Part shown: positions 13,888 to 23,424 of the stretch, piece by piece
Layout: every line of letters starts with the position of its first letter
How positions within the stretch are numbered: the first letter of the stretch is position 1
Origin: Ambrosia x helenae
Lineage: Eukaryota; Streptophyta; Magnoliopsida; Asterales; Asteraceae
Reading direction: 5' to 3'
Assembly (NCBI GenBank): GCA_030844895.1
Contig: CM061231.1
Span: 91,598,584-91,662,583, forward strand
Length of the DNA stretch: 64,000 nucleotides
The notes under the pieces: generated by a model
What the model saw: only the letters and a program-made list of their open reading frames with translations
What the model was told of the DNA's origin: nothing
Databases searched by the model: none
Translations under genes and position numbers: made by a program

Positions 13888-14313
13888 GATGGTTCTGTAG
13901 TAAACCCTAAAAATTTGAGAAAACTCTAGTAAACCCTTAAAAAATCCTACTTCCCGAGCTTTTTTTAAAAAAAAAAATAGGGCATGTAATATACATGTTT
14001 TTAAGTGTTTTGAGCCAAAAAAATCAAAAAAGCGCCGAAGGGTTTTTTTTTTTAAAAAAATAAGTTTTGCATCATAACATATGTTACCAGTGCAAAAATA
14101 AGCTAACATATGTTATGGTGCATAACTTATTTTATTTTTAAAAAAAAACGCTCGGCGCTTTTTTGATTTTTTTGGCTTAAAACACTTAAAAACATGTATA
14201 TTACATGCCCTAATTTTTTCAAAAAAAAAAAAAAAAAGCTCGGGAAGTAGGTTTTTTTAAGGGTTTACTAGAGTTTTCTCAAATTTTTAGGGTTTACTAT
14301 GGATACTTAGCCT
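13884..14313. mobile_element. Foldback MITE with near-full-length inverted repeat
   Basis: Two arms of about 200 bp are inverted copies of each other. The left arm includes GTAAACCCTAAAAATTTGAG, CTTCCCGAGC, GGGCATGTAATATACATG and AAAAAAGCGCCGA, and all return inverted in the right arm. They fold around a centre near 14060-14120 containing AACATATGTTA. The element is flanked by (TA)n on both sides, which suggests a TA target preference. Related copies are at 25855-26262 and, as a partial, 28819-29075. The ORFs inside are artefacts of the repeat. Confidence 0.75.
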
Positions 14314-14528
14314 ATATATATACATATATATATATATATTTATAATACGAAAATTTACATGATATTAAAGGAATTAAAAGGAGCAGGTTGGTTTGGTTTT
14401 ATCTAAACCGAAACAACAAATTTTATTATTTTTGTCAACTCGAACCAAACAAGTGCTTTTATTATTTGGGTTATTGGATTCTTCTTTCGTTAAGTTGTGG
14501 CACCGAACAATACCAACCATATTCCCTA

Positions 14529-14564
14529 GCCCGCCCCACCACGGAGCGCGGGCATAAACCCTAG
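14529..14564 (+). mobile_element. Helitron 3' terminus
   Basis: A perfect 6-bp stem GCCCGC / GCGGGC (14529-14534 with 14548-14553) is followed after 7 nt by CTAG|T (14561-14565), the hairpin-plus-CTRR end of a Helitron. The body extends leftwards and is interrupted by the foldback MITE. The 5' end was not located, so only the terminus is annotated. Confidence 0.6.
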
Positions 14565-14864
14565 TTTGATACATAATCAAATTCTGATTGTAAATATATA
14601 ATGATGGCTAATTTATTCTTCGGAGTGTCCCATGATAGACAAATCTAATATGAAGTGACAAAATGTGTGTACCATAAAAGAAATAGGTCGTTTTTTCAGA
14701 AATTTCTTTGTAAAGGATCAACACTTGATAACTCATAAAACCTACTTCTAATTCTATGTGTGCAGCGTTTGCTCAGATGAAGTCTTTGTGACTAGACATG
14801 ATTAATGAATTACTTGGACTCATTATGTTTTTTCCTGTATGAACAAAGACATACCAAAAAATTG

Positions 14865-15074
14865 TTTTTTTTTTCGGTTTTTTGTATAGCACTATAGCAC
14901 TTGTTGGAAAAATAATAAAACATTTGTTAATTATTTAAAAAAAACATTCGTATATAAAAGTTACTAATGTTTAAAAAATTAGGGGTGGGGGGATGAGATA
15001 GAGAAAACCTTTTGGAATGGAATAAGGGCAATGTACAATGTGTCACTCAAGTTTTTTTTTTTTTTTTTTTTTTT
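14865..15074. repeat. Helitron-family segment and left flanking copy of the viral insertion repeat
   Basis: 14865-15010 resembles internal sequence of the two Helitrons at 45031 and 45708 (motifs TATAGCACTAT, ATAATAAAAC, CGTATATAAAAG). The last part, 14986-15074 ending in 24 T, is repeated with about two mismatches at 22448-22523 on the other side of the endogenous virus. It is therefore the host target into which the viral DNA was inserted. The preceding 14566-14864 holds nothing I can identify. Confidence 0.7.
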
Positions 15075-15300
15075 GCCTGCTTGTGTATTATCTATCTTTG
15101 TATAAAGCACCTTTGAAAGTTACGGATTACATAGAACAATTGAGTAATCATTCGAAATATTTTTTTTAAGAATGAAGATGGTAATTTTACAAGAATACAT
15201 AAACAATTTTGTATCCTAGCTAAGAAAATTGTCTATATATTGAAGCAAAAATCTTTCAAACAAACCATCAACAATAAAAAGCAATATCAACATTTGAAAA
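15075..15300 (+). promoter_or_regulatory. Region upstream of the viroplasmin gene, possible 19S-like promoter
   Basis: 226 bp between the left host junction and the viroplasmin ATG. A TATA-like CTATATATT occurs near 15232, about 70 nt before the ATG, followed by an A/C-rich leader. In caulimoviruses a separate promoter lies here. Its identity in this copy is inferred from position only. No recognisable polymerase C-terminus is present. Confidence 0.4.
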
Positions 15301-16775
15301 ATGGATGATCTAAAGGCCTTACGCCTCCAAGAAAAAATTCTTCTTATAGAATTAAAAAATCTTCGTGAGAAGATAGCAGTCTATGACGAAAGTCAAGAAA
15401 CAACTATTAATTCAGTACAGGAAACCGTAAGGTTACAAACTGAATCTATTCCCTTGCAAACGGCAAAGGGTAAAGAAAAATCAAATCCGTTGACTCCTGT
15501 TGCTTTGGAAAAAAGCAAAACATATGAAGAAGCACAATCTTCATCTAGCCCAGAAGCAAACGGATCTGGTAAAGGCATATCAAATCCGTTGATAGCTGAC
15601 AGTTTGCTAAAAACTGAAAAGGTCTCCCTTAGACCAAGTTACTCTCAAATCATTCATGAACCCATGACACCTGGTAAATCCAGATTCTATGTTATTTTTG
15701 ATGGAGAAAACAGAGGCATTTATGAAGACTGGTCCATAGTCTCTCAATATGTTACAGGAAATACTTTTCCATTTAAAAAGTTCGCAAGTCTGCTACAAGC
15801 TCAACAAGAAGCCACTCGATATTCGGCAGAATTCGGAAAGAAAGAAATACCTTTAAAGGTAACATTTTTCCCTGAACCACTGAAGGTCAAGAAAAAAGAA
15901 AGAATTGTAGAATTCAAGAAAACTTTCCCAAAAACCTTTTTAAAAGAAGAAGTTGAAGAAAGTGACAACATCGTCTCTTTAGATGAATTTAGATCTATCT
16001 GGTCCAAGGCTAGATCTCTAAGTCAAACTGATTTCGAGAAAGAACACATCTATACAGAAGACAAGGCAACTAAAAGTCTTATTATCTTTTGTCCAGGTGC
16101 AGAACCAGAACTTGTTTCTCTAGCATTTATGGCTGGATTAATTAAGTTTATATATACCCTTCTCCGAATTTATTAGAAATTAGCCATTTTTCGGAAGGAA
16201 TAAAGAAAGCTATCAAAAACTTTCGTAAAAAGATTGCTGCAGCAAAAGACGCGGACATCTTTATTAAGTGTAATTCTACACTTCCTGACTGGTATCAAGG
16301 AAATTCGTTCCAAAGCTACCATCATCTAGAAATCGGTATTGCCAAAGCAAGAACCGTCAATCCTTCCAAAAGCATGGAAGAAGGTTTCGAAGACCCGGAA
16401 AATTGGGTGGAAATCAGAGTCAGATGATTCTTAAAAATCCTTGATAACCTGCAAAAAATTAAAGTGGGAAGCTTTAATAAAGTTAATTATTGTAGTAACA
16501 ACTGCATAATTACAAGTTACAGCGGTATTCCACTACCAAAACATGAAAAGGAAGCTCTAGAAAAAATAGAGCAACGTATTATCTTCAATAAAGTAGAGGC
16601 AGGTCCCATCACCAAAGAAAAACTCTGACAAAAACTTCAACGCACCTATGAAAATCATAATTGCGAATATTGTGCAAATAATACAACTAAAGAAAGTAGC
16701 TCCTCTCATTTAGACAGCTACACTTCAGAAGAACACACAAGAGAACTGGACCCAACACATGGGTATGTCGATTAG
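15301..16775 (+). pseudogene. Viroplasmin / translational transactivator (caulimovirus ORF VI-like), broken
   Basis: The ATG at 15301 opens a 291-codon frame. The N-terminus has a Leu/Glu-rich helical segment (residues 1-30). Residues about 128-180 match the viroplasmin RNase H-like fold by pattern (FYVIFDGENRGIYEDW, then a KKFASLLQAQQEA helix). The frame is lost near 16150-16180 and continues in another frame to a TAG at 16773, where two in-frame TGA codons occur (16425 and 16626). In living relatives the protein forms inclusion bodies and permits reinitiation on polycistronic mRNA. This copy cannot make the full protein. The identification rests on the motif, the position next to the promoter, and total length (~490 codons, close to the family). 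Confidence 0.8.
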
Positions 16776-16780
16776 AAAAA

Positions 16781-16848
16781 CGTCAAGCATGACGAATTAA
16801 GGAGGCTAGTTTAGTCTTTTGTACAAATCTTCTCCTAGTATATAAAGG
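16781..16848 (+). promoter_or_regulatory. 35S-like pararetroviral promoter core
   Basis: TATATAAAGG at 16839-16848 is a good TATA box placed directly after the viroplasmin stop. About 45 bp upstream two inverted TGACG half-sites occur (CGTCA 16781-16785, TGACG 16790-16794), resembling an as-1 element bound by TGA-type bZIP factors. In caulimoviruses this position drives the pregenomic RNA. Activity of this copy is unknown. Confidence 0.65.
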
Positions 16849-16992
16849 AGATTGATTTTAGTTAAGAAGGATCGAATGCTCTCCCCAAAATTCCCATCCT
16901 AAAAAATTAGCATGTGTAACTAAACTCCCTCTCTTAAGGGGAGCTATGTAAATACGATCAAGAAGTTCTTCCCTTGGAAAGAACAGTTATGA

Positions 16993-16998
16993 AATAAA
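16993..16998 (+). terminator. Pararetroviral polyadenylation signal AATAAA
   Basis: AATAAA lies about 150 nt downstream of the TATA box, as in caulimoviruses where the signal is within the terminal redundancy of the pregenomic RNA and is skipped on first passage. Supported by position and motif only. Confidence 0.5.
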
Positions 16999-17449
16999 AC
17001 TTTCCTTTCCTATATATCATAAATTGTTTATGTCAAACTTGTAAAACCTGGAGCCCTGGAGCCATGAAAGAGTACCGTTTAGGCAGAAGGCCGTAGGGAA
17101 ATGCTGGTTGGGTTGGTACATTGCAGGGATCATTTGCGGTTTAGATATTAAAGAAAGGTATTATTTTATTTTATGTTGTTAAATAACTTCAAAGTATTTA
17201 TTTAGTCTCTCCTTAAGCATTAATTATTATACGTTTTACAAACAAAAAATAATCATAACTTTCAAGTTTTCAAAAATGCTTCCATCGCTAAAATTAAAAT
17301 CTTCAAGAGATACCTTCTCTATGACAATTATAGAATTGTCAATCAATGCATCTTCAATCATCAAGATGATTTAACAAATGTCCGTAACATTACATACAAT
17401 ATACATGATATGTATATTCAACATGATCAATCATGATGTCTACAATACA

Positions 17450-17620
17450 TACACAAATGATCCTTTAACTTTGAAGGTATCATCAAATTTCTACAATAGA
17501 TACACATATGATCCCTTAACTCTTAAAGTATCATTAAATCTTTCCGCAAATCTTTCCGCATACACATATGATCCCTTAACTCTTAAGGTATCATTAAATC
17601 TTTCCGCAAATCTTTCCGCA
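17450..17620 (+). repeat. 60-bp tandem repeats in the viral leader
   Basis: Two almost identical 60-bp units (17501-17560 and 17561-17620, start TACACATATGATCCC) follow a degenerate third unit from about 17450. Each perfect unit contains CTTTCCGCAAATCTTTCCGC, itself a short duplication. The array ends four nucleotides before the primer-binding site. It gives rise to a spurious ORF of repeated peptides. The remaining leader, 16870-17449, shows no gene. Confidence 0.85.
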
Positions 17621-17623
17621 ACA

Positions 17624-17641
17624 TGGTATCAGAGCCTTGGC
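17624..17641 (+). other. Pararetroviral primer-binding site (tRNA-Met)
   Basis: TGGTATCAGAGCCTTGGCT matches the 3' end complement of plant initiator tRNA-Met, which primes minus-strand synthesis in caulimovirids. It lies 26 nt before the movement protein ATG, after the leader. Confidence 0.85.
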
Positions 17642-17666
17642 TCTAGATAAACATTTTTTAAAAAAA

Positions 17667-18697
17667 ATGGAAGATATTACCATTATAAAAACCGATTCTA
17701 AGGAATCTGATCAAATCACTGAAATTATAAGCTTCAGTGAAAACGAAAAAGGTTTTCAATCAGACTATATGATTAATTCAGATTGTTTAAACAAAATTAA
17801 CAAGCTTAAGCTCAAGCTAGATAATAGGCACATTTTTAATCAGCCTAGTAATTTACGAAGTCTTGTTTATAAAGCATTCTCAAGAACAAATAAAATCTTT
17901 TATTGCTATAATACTAAAGAACTTTCAGTTGACATAAAAGAAACTTCAGGAAGATGTTATTTACCACTCTTAACTAAAGGAGAAATAGCAAAACGACTAT
18001 TAGCTATTAAACCTGAATTAAGAAAATCCATGAATATGGTACATATAGGAGCTGTAAAAATCCTTTTAAAAGCTCAATTTAGAGATGGGATTAACTTTCC
18101 CATAAAAATGGCACTTGTTGATAACAGAATCATCAACATACAAGATGCACTTTTAGGTGCAATTCAAGGAAACTTAGCTTACACCGTATATCCTAAGTTG
18201 CCTTACATCGAGATTCAAAAGATTTCGATAAAACCTTAAGTTTCATACATCAGTGTGAAAGAACTGATCTTATGGAACCAGGGAACAAAGTTTTTACGAT
18301 TAATTATTTAATTTCGTATGCTTTAACTAATAGTACTCATTCTATTGAGTATAAAGAAAAAGAAAAAATATCCTTAGATGATATATTTTCAGAAATAGGT
18401 ACTGTTGAAGGAAGTAGGTTCACCGAACCCTCACATGTACAAGAAAATTGGGCAATTAATATTGCTCGAGACAAACAAATTATGAGTTCTAGACCTAGAT
18501 GTAGTTTCTCGGGAGATTCTTTAACACCAAAAGAATCATATTCTAGACCAAGACATAGTTTCTCATGACACTCCCTAACTTCAAGAGAAACTTGTCCATC
18601 AGAAATTCAACTGATGAGAACCATATCGTCTATGTCAAATAGAATAGATAAATATGGAGAACTCCTAAAAGAAGTCATAGGAAGTCAAAGTCCTTAA
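17667..18697 (+). pseudogene. Movement protein (30K superfamily, ORF I-like), broken
   Basis: The ATG at 17667 is chosen because it lies in frame just after the primer site. The first 190 codons are open and contain the 30K-family core pattern near residues 128-155 (HIGAVKILLKAQFRDGI then MALVDNRI). The frame is lost near 18235 and resumes in another frame. A premature TGA at 18566 is followed by further open codons to TAA at 18695. Total about 340 codons, close to the size of caulimovirus movement proteins. The family forms tubules through plasmodesmata. It is a pseudogene by one frameshift and one nonsense codon. Confidence 0.8.
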
Positions 18698-18709
18698 ATT
18701 TAAATTAAT

Positions 18710-19045
18710 ATGTCTCTTGTCAAGATAGAAGAGCTAATTAAAGAATTAGCTAGCAAAATTGAAAGAGTCTCTACAAATGAAAATTTAGAAGCCATTGCGG
18801 CAAAAATTATTAAAGACGTTTCTGAAAAACTTAAAGAAGTTTCTGAAAAACTTGATACAATTGAAACTCAAGAAGTAAATCTTGAAGAACATAAAGAAAA
18901 GAATTTTACCAAACTAAAAGGTTTTCAAAAGTATTCTTTTCCTAATTTCAATGTAGTAAATCCTTCACTAGGAAGTTCTAAAAGTCCAAACGCTCTTACA
19001 TGGCCCTTTGGATCAACTTCAAATGACAAACAGAAGTCAAATTAA
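18710..19045 (+). CDS. Probable virion-associated protein (ORF III-like), intact frame
   Basis: 111 codons, uninterrupted. Residues 1-65 are Lys/Glu/Leu-rich with heptad spacing (coiled coil expected). The C-terminal 40 residues are Ser/Pro/Asn-rich with aromatic residues and a basic tail. Size, coiled-coil N-terminus and position between movement protein and coat protein fit the virion-associated DNA-binding protein of caulimoviruses. An alternative is a relic of the aphid-transmission gene. It starts 12 nt after the movement protein terminator, and the next small frame overlaps its end, consistent with polycistronic translation. It is the one gene of this viral copy without a visible lesion. 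Confidence 0.55.
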   Translation: MSLVKIEELIKELASKIERVSTNENLEAIAAKIIKDVSEKLKEVSEKLDTIETQEVNLEEHKEKNFTKLKGFQKYSFPNFNVVNPSLGSSKSPNALTWPFGSTSNDKQKSN

Positions 19046-19256
19046 AAATTCTTTCCAAAAGATTTAATTAGAAAAATCTAGACACTATTTTTTCATAGAA
19101 AGAAATAATCAAAGAATGATTGAGCTTCATACTGATTGGAGTATCCATCCGTATGATAAACTTAACGAATTAACCGATTTACATCAAAAAAATTATATCT
19201 TAAAGAAAGATATACAAAAACTAAATGATATAAAAACTCTTTTGTCTTGTGGATAA
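19023..19256 (+). pseudogene. Unassigned small viral ORF between virion-associated and coat protein genes
   Basis: A frame starting at ATG 19023, overlapping the end of the preceding gene by 23 nt, has one TAA at 19065 and is otherwise open to TAA 19254. An internal ATG at 19116 gives 46 codons. The downstream half is charged and Leu-rich with heptad-like spacing (coiled coil likely). Its stop lies one nucleotide before the coat protein ATG (19258). The overlap-and-abut arrangement looks like a real viral gene rather than a gap, but I cannot name it. It could be a detached second half of the virion-associated protein. Confidence 0.4.
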
Positions 19257-19257
19257 A

Positions 19258-20635
19258 ATGGCCTCTATCACTCAAAAGTTAGAACAAGTTTTTGATGAAA
19301 AATTAGAAACCTTGTCTGGAGAACAGATAAATGAACTTGTTCAACTAATGTCACTTAGTGACAACGAATGTGAACAAAAATTTTCTGAAAATAAAGAACT
19401 GAAAGAAAAATACTTTCCTGAAAACAGTAAATCAGTTTTTGTTTTACATGAACCTAAAACAGAAGATGAAGAAGATGAATCTTCTTCGGAAGAAGAAAAT
19501 CCTGCATACAGGGTAAATCACTCGCACGCTAGTTCTAGTCGCACGAGAATGCCTCGAAATGTAAAAACAGAATTCACCATGCCATATCACAAAGGTATAC
19601 CAAATTCTGACAAAGATTCTAAAAATGGAAGTTCAACTGCTATTGACACCATAAAATTAGATTGCATCTTTGATCAAAGGAAAAGAAAAGAGGTAATTGA
19701 TAAATGGACCACTGAAATAAACTTGATTATTCAATCTAATGAAGAAGAATTCTCTAGCGCTAAAGCTGTTTTACTTTTAGTAAAGCATAACTCATCAGGA
19801 ATAGTTCAAGATTTCATTAAAGGAACAAATTGGAGTGAAACTTTACATGGGAATGATCTTTTTGATCAAATCATTAATGCCATATATATGATGTTTTTGG
19901 GTCTTGATTATTTAACTAATAAAGACTTCGAAAATCAAAAATTGCTCGAACAAGCGAGACAAGTTTTAACAAAATCTCAACTTTGTGATATATGTCTTCT
20001 TGACGATTTTACTTGTGTATTTGAGAAAAATCTCTATAAACTAAATTCTGAAGAATACCACTCTTGGATAGAAGCCTATCTCATGAAAATTCCTATCGTT
20101 GGTGAAAAAGCCAAAGAAAGATGGAACAAAGAAAAGAATGCTATGACAATGCATTCTCTTGGATTTGCCACAAGGATTGTTAAAGAAGAAATTGCGGTAT
20201 ACTGTGATTTTTCTAACAAACAAAAACAGTTAAAGAAATTTAACAAAAATTGTTGTGAAAAACTCACCGAAATTCCACAGTTATCTTTTGGCTGTAATAC
20301 CAAAACTTATTTTAAAAAGAAATATAAAAAGAAATATAAACATACATCAAAAAGAAAGTTTTGGAAAACTAAGAAAAACCTAAGGTTTGTCAGGGAAAAT
20401 ACTTCTTTTTAAAAAGAAATGTCGTTGCTGGATATGCTCAGAAGAAGGGCACTATGCCAACGAATGTCCTAATAGGAAAAATTTCCCTGAAAAGGTAAAA
20501 CTTATCCTTATGGGGGAAAATGAAGGATACTTTCCTTCAGAAAACATTTTTAGTAATTACAAACAAGTTTATTCATTAGAAATAAAAGAAGACACACCAA
20601 CTTCTGATATCTCGTCCGAAAGTTCGTCAGAATGA
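19258..20635 (+). pseudogene. Coat protein (caulimovirus ORF IV-like), one frameshift
   Basis: The ATG at 19258 abuts the previous stop. The N-terminus is acidic (residues ~60-85 rich in Glu/Asp/Ser), the central region is the capsid core, and the C-terminus is very basic (KKKYKKKYK) before a CCHC zinc knuckle CWICSEEGHYANEC at about 20425-20470. The frame changes once near 20395, just before the knuckle, where the run of A/T is likely the site of an indel. The acidic tail ends at TGA 20633. About 458 codons in total, similar to the family. The coat protein packages viral DNA. The terminal ATGA overlaps the polymerase start. Confidence 0.85.
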
Positions 20636-22447
20636 TTAAAACAAGTTTCGAACATATCGACCAATTTAGTATGTTACAATTTAATAAAAAAGGATAATGA
20701 ATTAGTTTATTCAAATATAACTAATCCAAATTCTATTTATATCAAAGGAAAGATATTCTTTTCGGGATATAAAACTATAACTCTACACTGTTACGTAGAT
20801 ACGGGTGCAAGCCTTTGCCTTGCAAGCAAACATGTTATCCCTGAAGAACTATGGGAAAACACTCCTAAAGAAATCACGGTAACAGTTGCCAACCAAGATA
20901 CTATTAATTTAGACAAGGTTTGTAGAAATCTTATAGTTTATTTCTCGGGAGAACCATTCTCTATTCCTACTATCTACCAACAAGAAACAGGAATAGATAT
21001 TCTCATAGGAAATAATTTCTGTCAGTTATACGGTCCCTTTACCCAATGGCTGGATAGAATCTCATTTCATCTTGATAAAGAAATGATTTTAATTAAAAAG
21101 GTTACAAAGGCCCTTCGAGTAGGAAAACCTGGTTTTCTTGAATCAATGAAAAAGGATTCAAAAATAAAACAAATTCCGGGAAGTAATATAACTCGTGAAG
21201 TTATCAAACCGGAAGAAAGATATTTTTTAGAAATACAAAAATATCAAAAAATTGAAACTTTACTTGAAAAAGTTTGTTCAGAAAATCCTATTGACCCTCA
21301 GAAATCTAAAAATTGGATGAAAGAGTCTATAGAATTAATAGATCCTCGAACTATTGTAAGGGTAAAACCTATGAAATATAGTCCACAAGACAGAGAAGAA
21401 TTTAGCAAGCAAATCAAGGAATTACTTGATCTTAAGCTAATTATTCCTAGTAAATCACCTCACATGTCACCAGCATTTTTAGTCGAAAATGAGGCTGAAA
21501 AAAGAAGAGGTAAAAAGCGTATGGTTGTTAATTATAAAGCAATTAACGCAGCTACCAAAGGAGATAGTCATAATCTACCTTGCATGCAAGAATTATTAAC
21601 TCTTTTAAGAGGAAAAACCATTTTCTCCAGTTTCGACTGCAAAAGTGGATTTTGGCAAGTTTTGCTAGATGAAAACTCTCAACTCTTGACCGCGTTTACA
21701 TGTCCAGATGGCCATTATCAATGGAAAGTTGTTCCTTTTGGATTAAAACAAGCACCTAGCATATTTCAAAGACATAAGCAAAATGCTTTAAGAGGACTAG
21801 AAAACTTTTGTACCGTTTATGTTGACGATATAATAGTTTTCTCAGATTCTGAAGAAAAACACTATTTCCACGTTTTGGCAGTTTTAAAATTAATTGAAAA
21901 ATATGGAATTATTCTATCAAAAAAGAAAGCAAATCTTTTTAAAACAAAGATTAATTTTTTAGGTCTTGAAATAGACCAAGGAACTCATTGCCCACAAAAA
22001 CATATCTTGGAAAATTTACATAAATTTCCAGATACTCTTGAAGATAAAAAAAACATCTTCAAAGATTTTTAGGTATTCTAACCTATGCAGAAAGCTACAT
22101 TACAAAGTTAGCAGAGATCAGGAAGCCCTTACAGGTAAAATTAAAGAAAGAATATGTATGGGAATGGAAACAATCCGATACTGACTATATGAAAAGGATA
22201 AAGAAAAATTTAACAACTTTTCCTAAACTTTATCTTCCAAAGGAAGAAGACTTTCTTATAATAGAAACAGATGCCTCAAATGACTATTGGGGAGGGGTTT
22301 TGAAGGCCAAAACAACTGAAAAAGAAGAAATATGCAGATATACTTCTGGCAGTTTTAAACAAGCCGAAAAAAATTACCATAGTAATGAAAAAGAATTACT
22401 AGCGGTAAAAAATACGATTTCAAAGTTTTCTATCTATCTTACCCCAG
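20632..22447 (+). pseudogene. Polymerase (protease-RT-RNase H, ORF V-like), frameshifted and truncated
   Basis: The likely start is ATG 20632, overlapping the coat TGA as ATGA. The frame is lost in an A-run near 20683-20690 and continues in the coat protein's second frame. The aspartic protease motif YVDTGAS is at 20792. Reverse transcriptase runs about 21340-22000 with YVDDIIVF near 21820. A second frameshift falls in an A-run near 22046-22053. RNase H follows (ETDASNDYWGG near 22270, NEKELLAV near 22390) and stops abruptly at 22447, where host repeat begins. The last 70-90 codons expected for the family are missing. This is the breakpoint of the circular genome. Confidence 0.9.
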
Positions 22448-22523
22448 TGGGGGATGAGAGAGAGAAAACCTTTTGGAATGGAATAAGGGGAATGTACAAT
22501 GTGTCACTCAAGTTTTTTTTTTT
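22448..22523. repeat. Right flanking copy of the viral insertion repeat
   Basis: It matches 14986-15074 with about two base differences over 60 bp (for example GAGAGAGA against GATAGAGA) and ends in 11 T rather than 24. It marks the right junction of the viral insertion. Confidence 0.85.
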
Positions 22524-23424
22524 AAATAATCATACATATTATGCCACGTGGATAATGACTATACGCGAGAGTTCCCTGGACTGCTACCAGTGGTGATCCT
22601 TGTTATTGAGGAGCCGGTCCACGTGGAGCTGGTGCTTAGGCTGATCCTCCGACTCAGTTTGGTGCAGCCGTCAAGGAGTCGATTATGATGAGGACTACAG
22701 TTGGATTACCTTCACAACTATTTGTGATGCCACCACATCTTGAGGCGAGAGCTGAGCCTCATGAGGATCAGCCTTACTTTGTTGACTTATTTTGTATTTC
22801 AGATATCAATTGTACTTTTTGTTTTGGGTTTATGTATAAACTAATTGTTATATATGTATGCAGTTTCGGTTGTTTATATCTCTGATGTATAATGTATATA
22901 TCTAATTTTGTTTCTAACGTTTTAATGCTTGGTTGGATATTTATAATACATTTAGTTTCGCTTATTTCATTAATGTTGGTCAAATTTAATAAAAAAAAAG
23001 TTTTATAACTGTTTAATATAATGAGTATTAATGTTTAGAAACCTACTTTAAAAAAACAGCAAATTTTATATAAATTTTTTTATTAAAAATCCGCATATCG
23101 ATTCAACTCGAACGAACACAATCCATTCAACTCCAACCAAACAATCATTCACCCCTATATGACATGTATATGCCAATACACATTATATATGTACAACGTT
23201 AGATTAGATCTGGTAACACAACATTGTAGCTATACATTGCGTATCAATCAATACGTATCGTATCGATGGTTGATGGGTGTCAAAATAGATTTAGGCTAAT
23301 AATATTTGAGTTTCACGCCAATTCATACATTACTTATCTTCTCATCATTACATTTTGTCAATGTCAAATTTTAAAGGCTAAAGTCTATATCACCTATAAT
23401 TTCCTTTTAATGGTGGAACACGTC
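22524..23424. other. Non-coding stretch with a short unrecognised coding-like fragment
   Basis: About 22600-22800 on the plus strand is less AT-rich and has coding-like composition (includes LPSQLFVMPPHLEARAEPHE) but contains a stop and has no recognisable domain. The rest to 23424 is AT-rich with nothing I can name. Confidence 0.3.

Larger units (their letters stand above)
15075..22447 (+). mobile_element. Endogenous pararetrovirus (caulimovirus-like), near-complete, permuted
   Basis: About 7.4 kb in the order viroplasmin/transactivator, large-transcript promoter and leader, tRNA-Met primer site, movement protein, small virion-associated protein, coat protein, and polymerase truncated in RNase H. 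Separate genes in this order, with the transactivator between polymerase and promoter, match the genus Caulimovirus and relatives. Linear order starting just before the transactivator and ending in RNase H means a circular genome opened within the polymerase gene, with the pol C-terminus missing. I saw no gene equivalent to the aphid transmission factor. Most frames are broken by stops or frameshifts, so this is a relic. The left end is set at the end of the T-run and the right end where the flanking repeat restarts. Confidence 0.9.

Noticed and set aside
17378..17650. 90-codon ORF in the viral leader
   Set aside because: It is the translation of the 60-bp tandem repeats and runs over the primer-binding site.
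19249..19260. GTG at 19249 as coat protein start
   Set aside because: ATG at 19258 in the same frame abuts the previous stop, the usual caulimovirus arrangement, and plant translation favours ATG.
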